Positions 1 to 13,529 of a DNA stretch of 64,000 bases are shown in pieces. How positions within the stretch are numbered: the stretch's first letter is position 1; every line of letters begins with the position of its first letter. The DNA is taken from the NCBI RefSeq assembly GCF_000972845.2, contig NC_040032.1, forward strand, positions 15,465,358 to 15,529,357, written 5' to 3'. The position numbers and the translations under genes are program-made. Origin of the DNA: Larimichthys crocea (Eukaryota; Chordata; Actinopteri; Sciaenidae). The notes beneath the pieces are model-generated. The model saw nothing but the letters and a program-made list of their open reading frames with translations. It was not told where the DNA came from and did not search any database.

Positions 1-1960
1 TAAAACATCCTTTCTGGATTCATTGTTCTTTTTTTTCTGTTCTTTTGAAAGTGTGCCATGATATTGAGATTGAGTGTCACTCCATACAACCATGATGTCT
101 TTCTGTCAGTCATCAACAACTTCAAGTGTCGTCTTATCAAAATTGTATACCTCATCGGGTACTGTAAAGGCACTTTTAAACGAAAAATAAATTTCCCAGC
201 TCTGTTGAAACCATTTCTGTGACTTTGTTTCATGTTGAAACTTGCTCTCCAGAGCCCTTAGGGAAACTGTCAGTTTTATGTCAGCAGGAAATCTCCTGTA
301 ACTGCACAAAAATTCCTTCTACAAGCTCCACATGGGACATGAAAACACACGGCAATGTTAATAAAATCCACAAGAATAAACTGAAATATAAAGGTTTAAA
401 TGTATATTCCTTATAAACTGCTTATATTTCCAGTTCGTCAAGGTTTTTTTTTTTTTTTATGTTTGCTGTTCATCATGTATGATCAGAATACGTCAGATTT
501 TTAGAAATCATGGCTCAAAGCTTTGATCAATAATAGATCAAGACTTGTGTGTCTGAGCTGTACGATTTAAGCAGCAGTACCTGTATTCCTCACAAATTAC
601 AATTCTCCCCTCATCCACAGTGTGGGAGGAATAGTGACAGCTTATACATGACAATGAATTTGTTCACAGCCTCTATCCAGATCGGCTTTGCACAGTTTCC
701 TGGTCACATTGTCAGAAATGTCTTCTTAATCAGATCAAATTGCTGTATATCATGTTAAAAATATACAGTTTTGTGTTCTGTTAATCTGACATAATACAGA
801 ATAATTAGAAATCAGCCAATAAGTAGCTAATTCAACATGACACATTGAATAATGGAAGTGAAAACTATATATTTTATGTATTTTTTTAGCATTTCTTTTT
901 TTTCTTGAATATTTCCTTGCCCTGAATCTCGGAAAAGAGGTATATGCTCAATGATACTTTTAGAGAATCAATAAAAAAGTGAGTTAAAGGATACCAGGAA
1001 TAATAACCATAATAATATAAGAGCATGTATACTTTGCATAAAGGTGTATTGTCTTGCACAAACAGCATCATGTGTATGTAGATACAAAATATCACAAAAT
1101 GTCACAAAACTGATACATCCTTTCCTCACGTCTTCTAAAGGCATGCAAACACCTTGCAGGGTTATTGTTCTGCAGATAGCAACTGAGGACATGACAGACT
1201 CAGTGATGATGACTGACTCTAGCGTAAGTTGAAAACACCTAAAGCTTGTGTAACAATGGCAGCTTTACATTAGTCAACATAATGAGGTCACGACCATGAG
1301 ACGGGCAGTTCCCTCAACATGTTGTTTTTTAGGGATGTCAGCAATGAAGCACAGCTGTCCTATGGCACCACCATGTGGGCGCTAAAGGGTATACACCAAG
1401 TCAACATTGCCCTACATCCTTTATGGAGCCACACCATACACAAAAGGCTTGTGCAGACAGTGTTCACAAGACATGTTTGTCAGTTCTGTAGCAAAATCAT
1501 CCTCCCCATACAACGTGTAGTAAATAATATCAGCTGCAGTGAAGATATACTGTGGTTATGGATGTAAATACAAAGAATAAAACTAAACAAGAAGGAAAAC
1601 ATCTAGAATGTATTTGCTTTAGCAAGATTTAGAGCAGACATACAAGCTCACAGCCTGTGTACTTTACTTGACTTGCACCAGTGGCACTAATGCTGCAGAG
1701 AAAGCCAATTGATGTGTCGTGTGAGGTCAAGTTGGGTTTAATAGGTTCAACATGTAACTGTAAGTTTGAGTGATTGGATTTATACTTCTGGGGATTCTTC
1801 AAGTGTTAGTTACCAGCATAACATTAAACACTTGGTACATAATAAAGTATCTCTCCCAAAATCAGCACATTTTGTATGAGACACTGAAGTCATGCATTCA
1901 AAAACCTGTTGAAACAAGAGGACATTTTATTTTGACTTATTTATTCCTGTTACACACATG
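1..1960. other. Intergenic DNA upstream of vamp2, no gene seen
   Basis: This AT-rich stretch has only short open frames without recognisable domains or paired splice signals. I see no RNA gene. It holds short A/T runs (for example 442-460) and nothing else that I can name. Confidence 0.5.
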
Positions 1961-2266
1961 TAAAGGTCCAGTGTGTCCATTTATAGAATATGGTGGAAAT
2001 GAAATATAATATGCATTAATATGTTTTCATTAGTGTTTCAATACCTGAAAATAAGAATTGTTGTGTTTTTCGTCAGCTTAGAATGAGTCCTATATCTACA
2101 AAGTCCACCACATTGAACTGCCATGTTTCTACTGTAGCCCAGAACAAACAAACCAAATGTTTCACAGTCAGTGTCATTCCTCCTTCATGCTAGGAAGGAC
2201 AGGGTGAAGCAACAGGGTTGCAATCTGCAACTACTCTGCAATTAAATCCTACACATTAGTCCTTTA
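1961..2266 (+). repeat. MITE-like element, family 1, copy A
   Basis: The left end reads taaaggtccagtgtgt and the right end, read on the minus strand, begins taaaggactaatgtgtagg, giving imperfect terminal inverted repeats of about 23 bp around a 306-bp body with no coding capacity. The body (for example attagtgtttcaatacctga) resembles a short non-autonomous element I recall from many teleost genomes. Two shorter copies lie at 27671-27850 and 31852-32114. The family name cannot be assigned without a repeat library. Confidence 0.7.
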
Positions 2267-3043
2267 AATGGTGCGATTAAGCCCTGCTGATGAGATCCTG
2301 CACTAAATAACGGTTGTTCCTCCTCTTATTGGAATTATAGTATGGTTATTCAACAAAATCCATCTTTCATGCACGTCTTTCTGACATTGTCTATGAAGAT
2401 GACACATTTAAATAAAATGGAAACTGAATTCATACTAACAAACTAAAAAGAAAACATTAATTAGTTGTTTGTATATATTTCCTGATTGCCTGAACTAAAA
2501 AGATGCTATGTGCTGCTTTTATTTGTCATCATACACTTATTATAATTTTAAAAAACAAAAAGTTAATAAGTGTCAGGGAGCAGGTAAGGGCCCCGAGACC
2601 CAAGCTTGAGGGTATATGCCATAAAACAAACCCTGTCCTCACATTATATCAGATTCACACAGCTTACAGCCAGCCTGATTAATAATGAACCCATGTCCCT
2701 CAAACAAAAGGCTGTTAAACTGCTTTCAGGTGGGTTTACTCTCCTCCACATCCCTGTCCATATTTACTATGAATGACAACCAGGCACCTACTGGAGACAG
2801 AAGCTCGCCACACCCCCTTTCTAGGAACGCCATTTTGTTGACACACAGACTTCACAATCAAAATAAGCTCTTATAAAAAAGCAGCTTTAAGATCTAACAT
2901 GACCGTGACATGTCGTGCATGTGAATGAGACACGCGTATAATCTCAATATCAGCGCGGTCAGGTGGGAAAAACAAACAAATAATAACGGATGTGTGTGTG
3001 ACAGTCTCCGGCCACCCATTTCCAACATGAAACTCGCCGCGAT

Positions 3044-3428
3044 TGACGTCACCGAGCCATCTTTGTCCACCTAATCCAAGGCGGCTGTTTATTACACCTT
3101 CATTACAGCTCGGACTCCTCACAGTGCCAGGCGCTTGTAATAGCCTGCCAAAGGTGCCGCATCATCCGAAAGGGGGGACAGAAAAAAAACAAAAAAAGAA
3201 AGAGAGAGAGGAAGGTTTTAATAGCGAGGGGACATATATATATATCTCTCACAAGACAGAATTCCTCCCAGGCTATATAGGCAGGGAAACGCCACAATAA
3301 CCAACCAAAGGGTGCCAGAGGGTAGAGAGGAGCGAAGGCAATCCACATCCATCTGCCAGACACTTATCACGCGGTAACATTTCCAGTCCGGATTTCAGCA
3401 CAGCTGTCTAGCCGATACAACCAGGAAA
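3044..3428 (+). promoter_or_regulatory. vamp2: Probable vamp2 promoter and 5' UTR
   Basis: The region just 5' of the first vamp2 exon is more GC-rich than its surroundings and starts with a perfect palindromic CRE (TGACGTCA, 3044-3051), a CREB/ATF-type site. A tatatatata run lies at about 3234-3244. The first exon must end at 3430, where GTAAGT follows. The transcription start is not determined. That this is the promoter is inferred from position and the motif. Confidence 0.5.
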
Positions 3429-6400
3429 ATGTAAGTACACTATCATTTTTTATTTTTTTACAGCTTTATTGTGATTATTTATTCAAATCCTTGTGCATTA
3501 ATGAACTCGAGTCACTGACGTCGGCAGGCTGGATGCTCTCTTGTGTATCTTTCCTATCTGCCTGTTTTTATCACCTGGCTTGTCGTGTTATATTTCACAG
3601 CCGTGTTCTCTGATAATCATGAAATGTGAATGTATAACAAGGCTAACGCGTCGGCCTAACCTTGGGAGCAGACGGTGGCGTCGGGTTTATCTGTTATTAA
3701 AACGCAACAATTAGGCTGATTTTCTTTTACACGGTGGAGCTTCTTGTTTGTGGCGTGTTTAATTTGATTTTTTAAAATAATTTTTATTTATCTAGTCGTC
3801 TCGTGCTTTTTACACCGGAGAGAGCACGCACGCATTTTCTTTCCAGTTTAGACTGGTTTGATTTGAAAAGGACACCGTCTGTACGATTACCCCACAGGCT
3901 AATTAAAAGCACATTAAGAAAAAGAAAATATATAAAATGAAGTGTTTATATTTATATTTATATATAATGTATATATATCCATCATTTTTGTGTTAATTTC
4001 TAGAAAACAAGCAAGGACACAATGTTGGGCATTCACAGCTTCGACATCATTCGACGAATACTCCACAGCCCGTCTTATACACGATGATATTATTAGCTCT
4101 GAAGTAGGCTTAGGCCTAGTTTACGTGATATTTGCAACCTACAGCGGGGGGTGGGGATAGCCTAGCCTCCTACTGTATGTCGTCGATTGTCGTGCGAGGG
4201 CGGACAGCTACATGTCTCCCCATATTTCAAGCTGTTTGCGTCCTCACGGGCAAACTAACCCTGTGAAATGTCTTTGTCCCGCTGCCTTATTTGTCCTTTT
4301 TGTTCTGTTTTCCATTATGAGAGACGGGCTCAGCAGGTAAAAACACGACATGTCATGGCACATGTCTATCGGCACACTTCCTTCCCCCCACTATGCTGTT
4401 GTGAGCTGTAACTTACATTTATCTCCATTTGTTTGGTTATAATGTGGCTTTGAAATGAAAGCCATCCCCGCCCTCCGTGTGAGGTAGGCTTTCGGTGTAT
4501 TTACAGGCCCCTGCTTTCGTCGTGCTCACAGGACACATCATGGTTAGGCCTGCTGTGTGTGTGTTTCTGTGCACATCATCAAACACATATAAAAAGGGAA
4601 TAAAGAAGTGGGGGTTGGTTGTAGTCGAGGTTCGGATCAGACAAGCTCCAGGTCTGGAGCTGCTGTGGCGCTGTCCGGTGCTGAAATGTCGCTCTCCAGT
4701 GCTCAAAGTCAGACAGCATGCGTTTTCATGACAGCGACCAAACAAACAGAAAGCCATTAGTTATTTATCTATTGTAGCTTGGGTCAAATATAAAATGATG
4801 ACGATGGTTTTATGTCTGTCAGGGATCTCTGAAATCCTCTGTGTCTTTTCAAACCACTGGGCGAGACTATTTTTATAAGAGGGTTGAATATATTTAGCTT
4901 TCACACTGAATCTTACATTAGCAGTGGACCGTAGAGAGAGGGATGTGAAATCTTACCCACCAAACATGATCAGAGGACTTTTTTTTTTTTGCTCTTGAAA
5001 TGAGCTGAAACTCTGAATCTCAACGTACAAATTCATCAGCAGGGAGATTTGTCCGAGATTACTGGGCTAACTGGTTCACCGGTACCTGTTGACTGCATCA
5101 ATCAAATCAAAAAAATCTATCAGTAAGCAGGATATTACAATCTGTAGAGCGTGCAGACACCACAATTCAGTTTCTAATTTTAAATTTAAAGCGATGTGAA
5201 TGTGGCACTGACTAGAAACTGTTGCCCCCCAACCTGGGTGTGGAGCTTTGCTCCATCGAACACAGTGGGTGGTGTTCACAGGACGTGGAAGCGAGTGAGA
5301 AAATCTTGTCACTTGCTTCAGAGACCTGATTGGTCGGGACGCCGGTTCAAGAGGTGATGATGATAGCGTGAACCTCGGCGCAGATGACACCTTTGGGGCG
5401 ATACTCGTTGCTGACAAGTGAAAATAAGCAGACAGTATATATATATATGTAGATGTTTAATATAAAAGTCTTTATCAGATTCTTGCAGTCATGCAGTTGC
5501 TGGTTTGTAGACATGCTGTGATTGCAGAATGATAATTACGTTTTATCCCTCTATGTACATGTTATCTTCATACCTATGTTTGTTTAAGGCACCATTATAA
5601 AGGTTGTGTTAGGGCAGGGACCACCAGCACCGTCAGGCCAGTCTATTCAAAGGATTTGTTGTTGTCAGAGGATTAGTAATGTGTGAGCGTGTAAAGGTGA
5701 CCTTTATACAGAGTTTTGTCTCCCACTAGCAGTGTAGCTCAGTTATGACTAAGATATCAAAAGATACTACAGCCTCAGCTTCATCACAGAGAACACATTT
5801 TTATTTAAGCCTTTTTTCATTCGCATTATGTTCCGCATTTCATTTTAAGACTTTGGACACATTTGTATTGAAGTTAAACTCATATTTGTAGGTTGAGATA
5901 ATCATCTTCATAAAAAAAACTTGTTGTTCATTTTATTACCATGTTTAATCGATCATACTGTTTTTTTGTGCTTGCTTTGTCCCAGACAAACAGTCCCAGT
6001 CCCATGATTATGAAACTTTACTGTATATACCAATGTATTTCAGAATAAAAGAATCCTGTCTGAAGTAAAAGGTACAGCCCGTCAGAGAATTAGGAGAGTA
6101 ATGTATATTTGGTGAATCTGACAAATTATTTAGGCAGGTTGTGGCTCAGTTACATGATGCTGCGCTCAGTTTTTGATGAGTCTTGCATCAGTAAGGTTTG
6201 ACCTAAATGCAGCCGGTCTGTAGTTTTCTGCTGTGTACCCTGAAACTGTCACTCAAGCTTTCGTCATTCAACCTGTGTGATTTCTGTCGATCTACATCAC
6301 GTCTTTGTAAAATATTAAAGCTGTGTAAATATCTTTGAGATTTCTGCAGCGTTTGTTTGTGGAGGTTAACATCAAGACATTTTTCATTGGGCTTTCACTC

Positions 6401-8142
6401 CTCAGTGCTCGATGACATTCTCACTTAAACTGCCTGTCCCTCACCGAGGTCACTGTTGGAGCATAGTGCATCTGAATGAATCTACAGTATGTAGGTCACA
6501 ATACAACATGACCTGGCAGATCTGCTTGACTTTCGCAAAGCTGACAGTAGTTTTGTGTCAGGGGGTAATTATCTGGACTCTCCAGCGCTGAACATGAAAC
6601 AGTAGATCTTCCAAATCCTACAAATTAGATCTGATTCTAACTTGAATCTCAACACCTACGTATAAATCTGACACCATTCCAGCACCAGCAGTGTCTTCAT
6701 CACATTTCCATTATTTTATAATCCACAGCAAAACTGTTCACACACACATCTAAGTGAAGTAAAAACAATAAATGGCCCAACAAAGATGTATTTGTGTGCT
6801 CAGCTGTTGTTACTACTGAGACAGGCAGGATCAGACTCATAATATACATATACACATCTTAATCTCTTACTTCTTGAATTATTTGTTTTGTTTCTTTTGC
6901 AAATGGAGAAATTAAAAGTTAAATTAAAAGTTCTGTTGTGTATTTCGTACGTGTAGTGAAGTTTGGTTTTGTTACTGTGTTTTCAAGGATTTTTCTTGGT
7001 TTGTACTCATTACATAACTGCTGAATGTTTGTTTTTTGTTTTTTTATCATCAGGTCTGCCCCAGCTGGAGCCCCTGCAGCAGAGGGAGGGAATCAACCTC
7101 CCAACCTCACCAGCAACCGTCGTCTGCAGCAGACACAGGCGCAGGTGGATGAGGTGAGTGCTCACCTCAGTGCAAACCCAAAGTCACGTTATCAGGCTCC
7201 GATTTACAGTTCATATCACTAACACTCACCAGGATTTGATGTGAAATAGAGAACTTTCAATCAACAGTTCAGCCCAATCCTGTCGGACCCTCATTCACTC
7301 ATTCTGTCCTGATAGCTGATTACACTGCATTGCTTTTGCGTGTCTTTCCCCCCAGGTGGTGGATATCATGCGTGTAAACGTGGATAAGGTTCTGGAGCGT
7401 GATCAGAAGCTGTCAGAACTGGACGATAGGGCTGACGCCCTGCAGGCTGGAGCCTCTCAGTTTGAGACCAGTGCTGCAAAACTGAAGAATAAATACTGGT
7501 GGAAGAATGCCAAGGTGAGTACGTGCAGACGTGTTCACTCGAATAGCAAATGTGTGTGTGTAAAGTCTGGCCCGTTTACAAGGAAATGAATAAAAACAAA
7601 AAGAGAACACCTCAAGCAATGTGTGGCCTATCACAACTGTGGATTTCTGCTATAGGCTTTGTATCAACATCATCACTGGATTACATAATGCTTTGGCATT
7701 TTAGGAATCATGCGAGCCAAAAACAAATCAGAGTCTGCTGGAGTTTGAGGTCAATTTAACAGGGGATTATGAATGAATCATGAATAATAATACAGACAAG
7801 GGCAGGTGCATTTTTGTCTGGGCTACATGACCTTTGTTTTTGTTTTATTTTACTAATAATAAAAACTGCTTTTCTAACGACTTTTTCTGAAAATCCACTG
7901 ACCACAGATGATGATTATCCTGGGTGTGATATGCGTGATTGTCCTCATCGTCATTATTGGTAAGAATCCTTTAAACTTTTTATTGTACACACAGATCATC
8001 TTCCTCATACTGTACAATATAAGGCTGAAGTTGCTCAACAAAGTTGTTAGTTTGACAGATTTTTATGTGGAAACATTCCGAATTAAACTTTGTCCCCGTT
8101 CCTTTTCTTTTCTTTCTTTCTACAGTGTACTTCAGCACCTAA
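3429..8142 (+). CDS. vamp2: Vesicle-associated membrane protein 2 (synaptobrevin-2)
   Basis: v-SNARE of synaptic vesicles; it pairs with syntaxin-1 and SNAP-25 to drive fusion. Coding exons: 3429-3430, 7054-7153, 7356-7514, 7908-7959 and 8126-8142, all with GT/AG introns and matching phase, giving 109 residues (mammalian VAMP2 has 116). The start codon is split: AT ends exon 1 and G opens exon 2. Order of parts: short Ala/Pro-rich N-terminus (about 1-22), the R-SNARE coiled coil (about 25-84) with its central Arg within [11 protein letters not shown], the juxtamembrane segment with two Trp (YWWKNAK), and one C-terminal membrane anchor ending YFST. The N-terminus and tail favour VAMP2 over VAMP1 or VAMP3. 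Two juxtamembrane residues differ from mammalian VAMP2: KLKRK is KLKNK, and KNLK is KNAK. Intron 1 is long (3.6 kb) and holds an RE1-like site. Confidence 0.96.
4667..4685 (-). promoter_or_regulatory. RE1/NRSE-like site with zero spacer, vamp2 intron 1
   Basis: On the minus strand the sequence reads TTCAGCACC followed directly by GGACAGCGCC. These match both halves of the canonical REST/NRSF element, but the usual two variable bases between the halves are missing. The plus strand reads GGCGCTGTCCGGTGCTGAA. It lies 1.2 kb into the first intron of a neuronal gene, a position typical of REST control. Whether REST tolerates this compressed spacing is unknown to me. Confidence 0.5.
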
Positions 8143-11100
8143 GAAGAGTTGCTCCTACCCCAGTCTAATCCCAATTTCCTTGCTACAGAAAAAAACCCTC
8201 AAATTGATGACAAAATTAATCATGAGAAAATAATTATTATATTCTATAATAAAATATAAATATATATATATATATATCTCCCCAATTAGCCTCAATATAA
8301 CACCCCTAAACCCTACAAGGCCCCACGGCTCCCCAACTTCCACCACCTCGCCTCTGGACCCCTGTCAATATTTGTCCTGTGAGTGTGTGGCCCTGTCTCC
8401 TTTCTGGGTACTCTTGGCTTTTCTAACCTGCCATACTGAGAACCAAACACTTGTGACGATGCAACAACAGAAAAGGAAACAACGATTGGCGATAATTGTT
8501 ACATAACTGATATATATAGTTCTTTGTAGAGTTTTATTCTGATATATACTGTTTTGTAGGTGTGTGTGCGTGTGTGTGTGCATTTTGTATTTTTTAATTT
8601 TTGTATTAATTTTACGTATGCTTCAGCGTTAAATACTGCCTATTAATCAAAGTGTGTATCTTGCATGTTATCATCATCTGTCTGTCCCCTCCCCCTCCCC
8701 GCTTACTCTCTCTCTTTTTGGTGTATTTTTGCACAGTGGAGTCCGTCTCCATTTAACTAACGAAATACCAGGTGATTTCCGAGTCCATCTGTTCTACTCG
8801 TGTCCACTAAGACAGCCCAAAATAAGCCAGAGAGCTGAAACTTGTACGCAAACTATCATCAAGTTACAAAAAATTTGAGTTACTGCATACACAAAACTGC
8901 CCTTGAAAAATACTTTAGCTCTGTTTTTCTATAACTTGATGCCATCAAAAGCTCAAGTTTTAGCTCCTTCGCTGGCTTTCTGAGAGAGTTAACGCTCACT
9001 GATATTGATCAAACATACAAATAATGCATGAATTGTTAACCCTTGTTAAAGTAACCATCATTTCCAGCCCTTTCCATCTGAGTGTCATTTCTCTTGTTCC
9101 ATCTCTCTTCTCTAATAACTTTTATCTGTAATGTCTTTAACATCCTAACCCTCTGCTGTCTCTTAGCATGCTTGAACGCCTCAATTTCTTCTGATAATTT
9201 CAAAACTGCCATAGTACAGTTGGACCAATGTCTGTAGATGTTTATTTTTTATTTGAATATTACGTAGTGTCTTATTTCGAAAACATTCCTTCATTGCAGT
9301 CTAGTGCAAATGGTCTTACCGTAGCACATGTAAGTGTAAGTATCTTTAAAAAAATAAAAATAAAAACACGCGCGATGAAACTTGTGTCGAAAAAAACGCC
9401 GGTCATACAAACCATAGGAGAAAATAGTTATAGTTAATAGCTGTAAGGGTAAGTTTTGGACAGACGGGTTAGACTTTCTGTCCAAATGATTTTCTTTTAT
9501 AATAATGATGTTATCCTAACATTACACTTACAGTATACTGTGGAGATGTCATTTATGTCAAACTGTGGATATGGGCTTGCAAAACAATTCTAACGCCAGG
9601 TGATAAAATAGGGCCGTTGCATTAATTGATCCATTTCCATAAAGCAAAGGTTAATTCTCGCTGGCCCGTTACCTACATGGACACTGAAAAGCCTTAGTCT
9701 TCAGTCACTTCTATTAGTTACTGTAGAATATTTCCAGTCAAACACACCCTCACACTTTTAGTTTGTGTAGGGGGAGTGGCTGACTGCAGAAAAAAAAAAA
9801 GGAATCTGTTTTTAAAAAATGCACAAACAACCTTGTTTTTGATGGCGCTGTCTGGCTGGTCAATAGCCTGGCCAACGGAGATCCTCGTGCAGCAAAATCT
9901 CTCCACATGAAGAGCACATGAAAAAAAAAAGAATGACAATTCAGCCTTATTTTTGCAAAATCAAGGAACAGGGACAGAGGCTAATGAGGAAATATGTCGA
10001 CATTCACAGTTGAGTTTTTAGTTCAGCAGCTTTGGGTGCGGGAGGCTCGTAAAAATTTACAGTCAAAGGTTTGTGACAAGAGAAAAGCAATTATTCAAAC
10101 ACTAGATGCGCTCGTTTGAAGAGTGTTTTGCTAGCGCAGTGGTTCTGTCTCAGTGTTTCTCCCTATAGTTAAGGCCTTTTTTTTTCTTTTTTAAATATAA
10201 TAGATTCTATTTTTTATTATAGTATATTTTTGTGTGAAACAGACAGGTAAAGAGGAAGTGTGCAATCAGTACTATTTGCTGTCAACAGCAGCAAGCTCCT
10301 CTTTACCTCTGTCTGGTGTGTTTTTTGTAATTCAGCTCCGTGCGTTATACACTGCCAAGCAACAAGGGAAAGGCTTCTATTGCTATTTCTTTCATTGGTG
10401 CCCTCGCTGGTCTGGTCTTAAACAATTCTTTTACATTGTTTCCTGTGCATACTACCCTATTTTGGCTACTTTATGAGCAAGAGAGCAGGGCAATGTGATG
10501 CACTTCTAAAACTAAGGCCTTGTACACATAAACAGGAGATGACATGAACCCAAAATTCCTTAAAAACGGTGGAATTCTGCAGGATTTTCGGGAACTATAC
10601 TACCTTCGGTGACAGAAGGAGAGTTGTACTCGTGGTCATAGTGAATCTGAGATCTGAAATCAGTTATTTAATCAGATCTGTCTCGTAAAATGGGAAAACT
10701 TTTAAGCGTGCAGGCCTGCATTAACTAAATATTTAACAGGAAGTAACTCGGCGCTTGCTGTACTGCCTTTAATACAATCCTAAAAATGAATACATTTGGT
10801 TTTACAGTTGTCTAGCGTCACTGTAAAGACACAGAGACCACGAAACCACCAACAAAATGTCAAAACAAATGTGTGTAAAGCCTTAGTAGCCTTAGTAGCC
10901 TATCTTTCCCACCAGCTGAGAAGACCAACCTGCCCCCCTTTGCTCAACTCACTGATTCTGAATCCTACTGTGTGCGTGTGGATGTGTGTGTGTGTGTGCA
11001 GGTGTATCTGTGTGTGTGTGTTACAGTAGCTCTGTCTTGGGAATATCCCCAGTTTATCCCGACAGATTAGGCCGCTTAAATCTCAGTGTGAGGGCACGTT

Positions 11101-13350
11101 GTTTCCTTGACCACTAAAGTACACAAGCAGAGAGGTTACAGATCTGCCGGACAGTTCTATTAGAAAGGACCCAAACCTTAACAGACCCACTCCTCCCCGC
11201 TTCCCCTATACGTTTTTTCCTCCAAACAGAGCAAAAGTAAACTGCAGAAGACTACCAAAGACCAGAATCCCATGCTTATGCTGCCAATTGCCATCAAAAA
11301 CAAGTGAAGAGAAACAGGTTATCTAAACTATCCCAGTCTGTTTTAAACAAATACCCTATATATCCACGATTACAGGACCTTCTAACTATCACACACTATT
11401 TATTATGTGGTGTGTCAGTTTGGCTTGTGAGTGTGCCATTCTAACATATGCAAATTAAACCAAAACATAAGGACCGCATGCTTCAGAGTCTCAAATACAG
11501 TCCCCCTTCCCCCCGCCCCACACACACATACCACCATGTGTATCCAGGTCTGAAGAGCTTCTTTAATCTGTAACAAGTTTTTAGACACATGATCCTATAA
11601 CTAATAATAGCACAACTCTTCTTTTTTTTCCGTGTCTCCATAGTGCTGCCAAGTTCTAAAAACGAAAAAGACTTACTGTATAAACTAACTATAGCTATTA
11701 GACATAAACTCAAGAAAAACATCATAAAAAATCTGCATTGTTTGGTGTTGTAATATGGGGGTGTTTTGGGGAGTAGGGGGTCCTATATCCTCAGGTTTAA
11801 AGGTATTAGCAATTTACCAAAATATATATATATGAGGACAAAAACTATACTATAAACTGTAAAAAAAATTGGGTTTTTGGCAATAGTAAATCACGATAGG
11901 GTTACAAATGTGGTCCTTTTAGCCATCCTGCTGGAGTTAACCACACAGTGGACTGAAGTGAAATAACACTACTGATTGGGGTAGGACTTCTGTGTTATCC
12001 ATAAATCCTACTGTTGTGAGTGCTCGACCAATTTGATCACAATAGTGAAAATGATGTGAGTGCTCTCTTTTTTTCTGTTGCTTTATTGTCCGTATGAAAA
12101 GAAGTGTGCATATATTTTAACACCGTGGCACTTTTTCTTGTTGTGATTCGTTCATTTTTGGTGGGATGGGAACAGGATTCAGTGGAGAATATTGTCTTAT
12201 GTCAACCTCGGGAATTGTTCAGGGATCTCAACTTAGCGCTGCCTTCAATGTCATTTGGGGGGGGTGCAAGATATGTACAATGTGTTTGGACCTTCTTCCA
12301 TGTTTGAAATATAGTTTGTTAGATGGAAAGAAGCAGAAAGAAAGAGACCAACAGAAGTCCAACAAAGCGTCATGTAATATGTACAGAGTGGGGAATATTC
12401 CCCAACGTTCGCCCCCCAAATGACACGAATGCAGCGATAGGAGGGAACCTGAGTCTCTGAATGTTCACTGGATGGCTATAAACATACAATATTCTACTTC
12501 TTATATGTTAACATGTTTTTTTTTTTTAACCAAATATTGTGTTTTTTTTTCTTTTGCATCAATTTAGTAATAACTCCAGATGTCACTGAATTGTTTGTGT
12601 GTAAGCACTGATGGGTAATGGTAAAGGAAAAGGGAGGTTAATGGGATAAAAAACAAAAAAAAGTATTTTTACCTTCAGTTGTCCAGAATGCTTAGAATGA
12701 TTCTACAGTTTACATCAGATTGACGTTTGTATCTACAAGATATATTTTTTGTTTAAATCTGTTTATTTTTGAGGAAAGATTTTGATTTCTCTTTGGGACT
12801 GGGTTTTTTCTGGGACGAAGGCCCATATTGCCCCTGGTTGTCTGGCCTTTACAGGAGGGACAGGACTGGAGGATCATGGGCAATGTGCTCAGTTTTTATT
12901 TAATCTGTTTCTTTTTTCTTTCTGCTTTTATTTATTGATAGATTTATTGTGCTGTCATTTGGTATGGGATTAGAAACTAAGCAAGGTTGACTCGACGTAA
13001 AGGAGAGGAGACTGAATGAAAAACTAAAGTACATAAAATAATTGTAGTGTAAATCTATCAATGTCTTATTATATTGATGAACATCATGAAATATATGTAT
13101 ATTGGAAAAACAGTACCTATGACAACTTGTACTTTTGTGTGTGCTTCACGTGCTTTGTGGGTGTGCAACAATGGGCAGATGCAATTTTGACTGCAATTCT
13201 GGGACCTTATCTGACCTGTATGAATAAGCATAAATTTATTATTATCAATACAAAGATAATGCGCTTTCTTTAATTTATCATAATGCCATGTGTTTGTAAA
13301 ATACGTGGAGACCTCTACACCAACAACATTTAGGTCCACACACTCCATCT
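8143..13350 (+). other. vamp2 3' UTR and downstream DNA
   Basis: No coding potential is seen. A proximal polyadenylation signal AATAAA sits at 8248-8253, about 105 bases after the stop codon. The remaining sequence is T/A-rich and resembles a long teleost 3' UTR, but I cannot set its end. It holds a short AT run near 8258-8277, a TG-rich tract near 10972-11021 and several poly-T/poly-A runs. Confidence 0.4.
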
Positions 13351-13529
13351 GCTGTTTAAACTACAATCCTCTCTCTCAAAGAGTATGAGCTGGAGGTCAC
13401 AGCGACACTTAACATCACATTACATTCACACTATTTTCAATTTAATGGGGATGCATTCAGTATTTGAACATCACTCACAGAGAAACCTCTATTGTGGCCC
13501 ATGCAGTAGGTTAAAAGGACTTCAGGGGC

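Noticed and set aside
3393..3415. TTCAGCACAGCTGTC, partly like an RE1 site, in the vamp2 5' UTR
   Set aside because: Only the first half resembles the consensus, and the second half is inverted relative to the required order.
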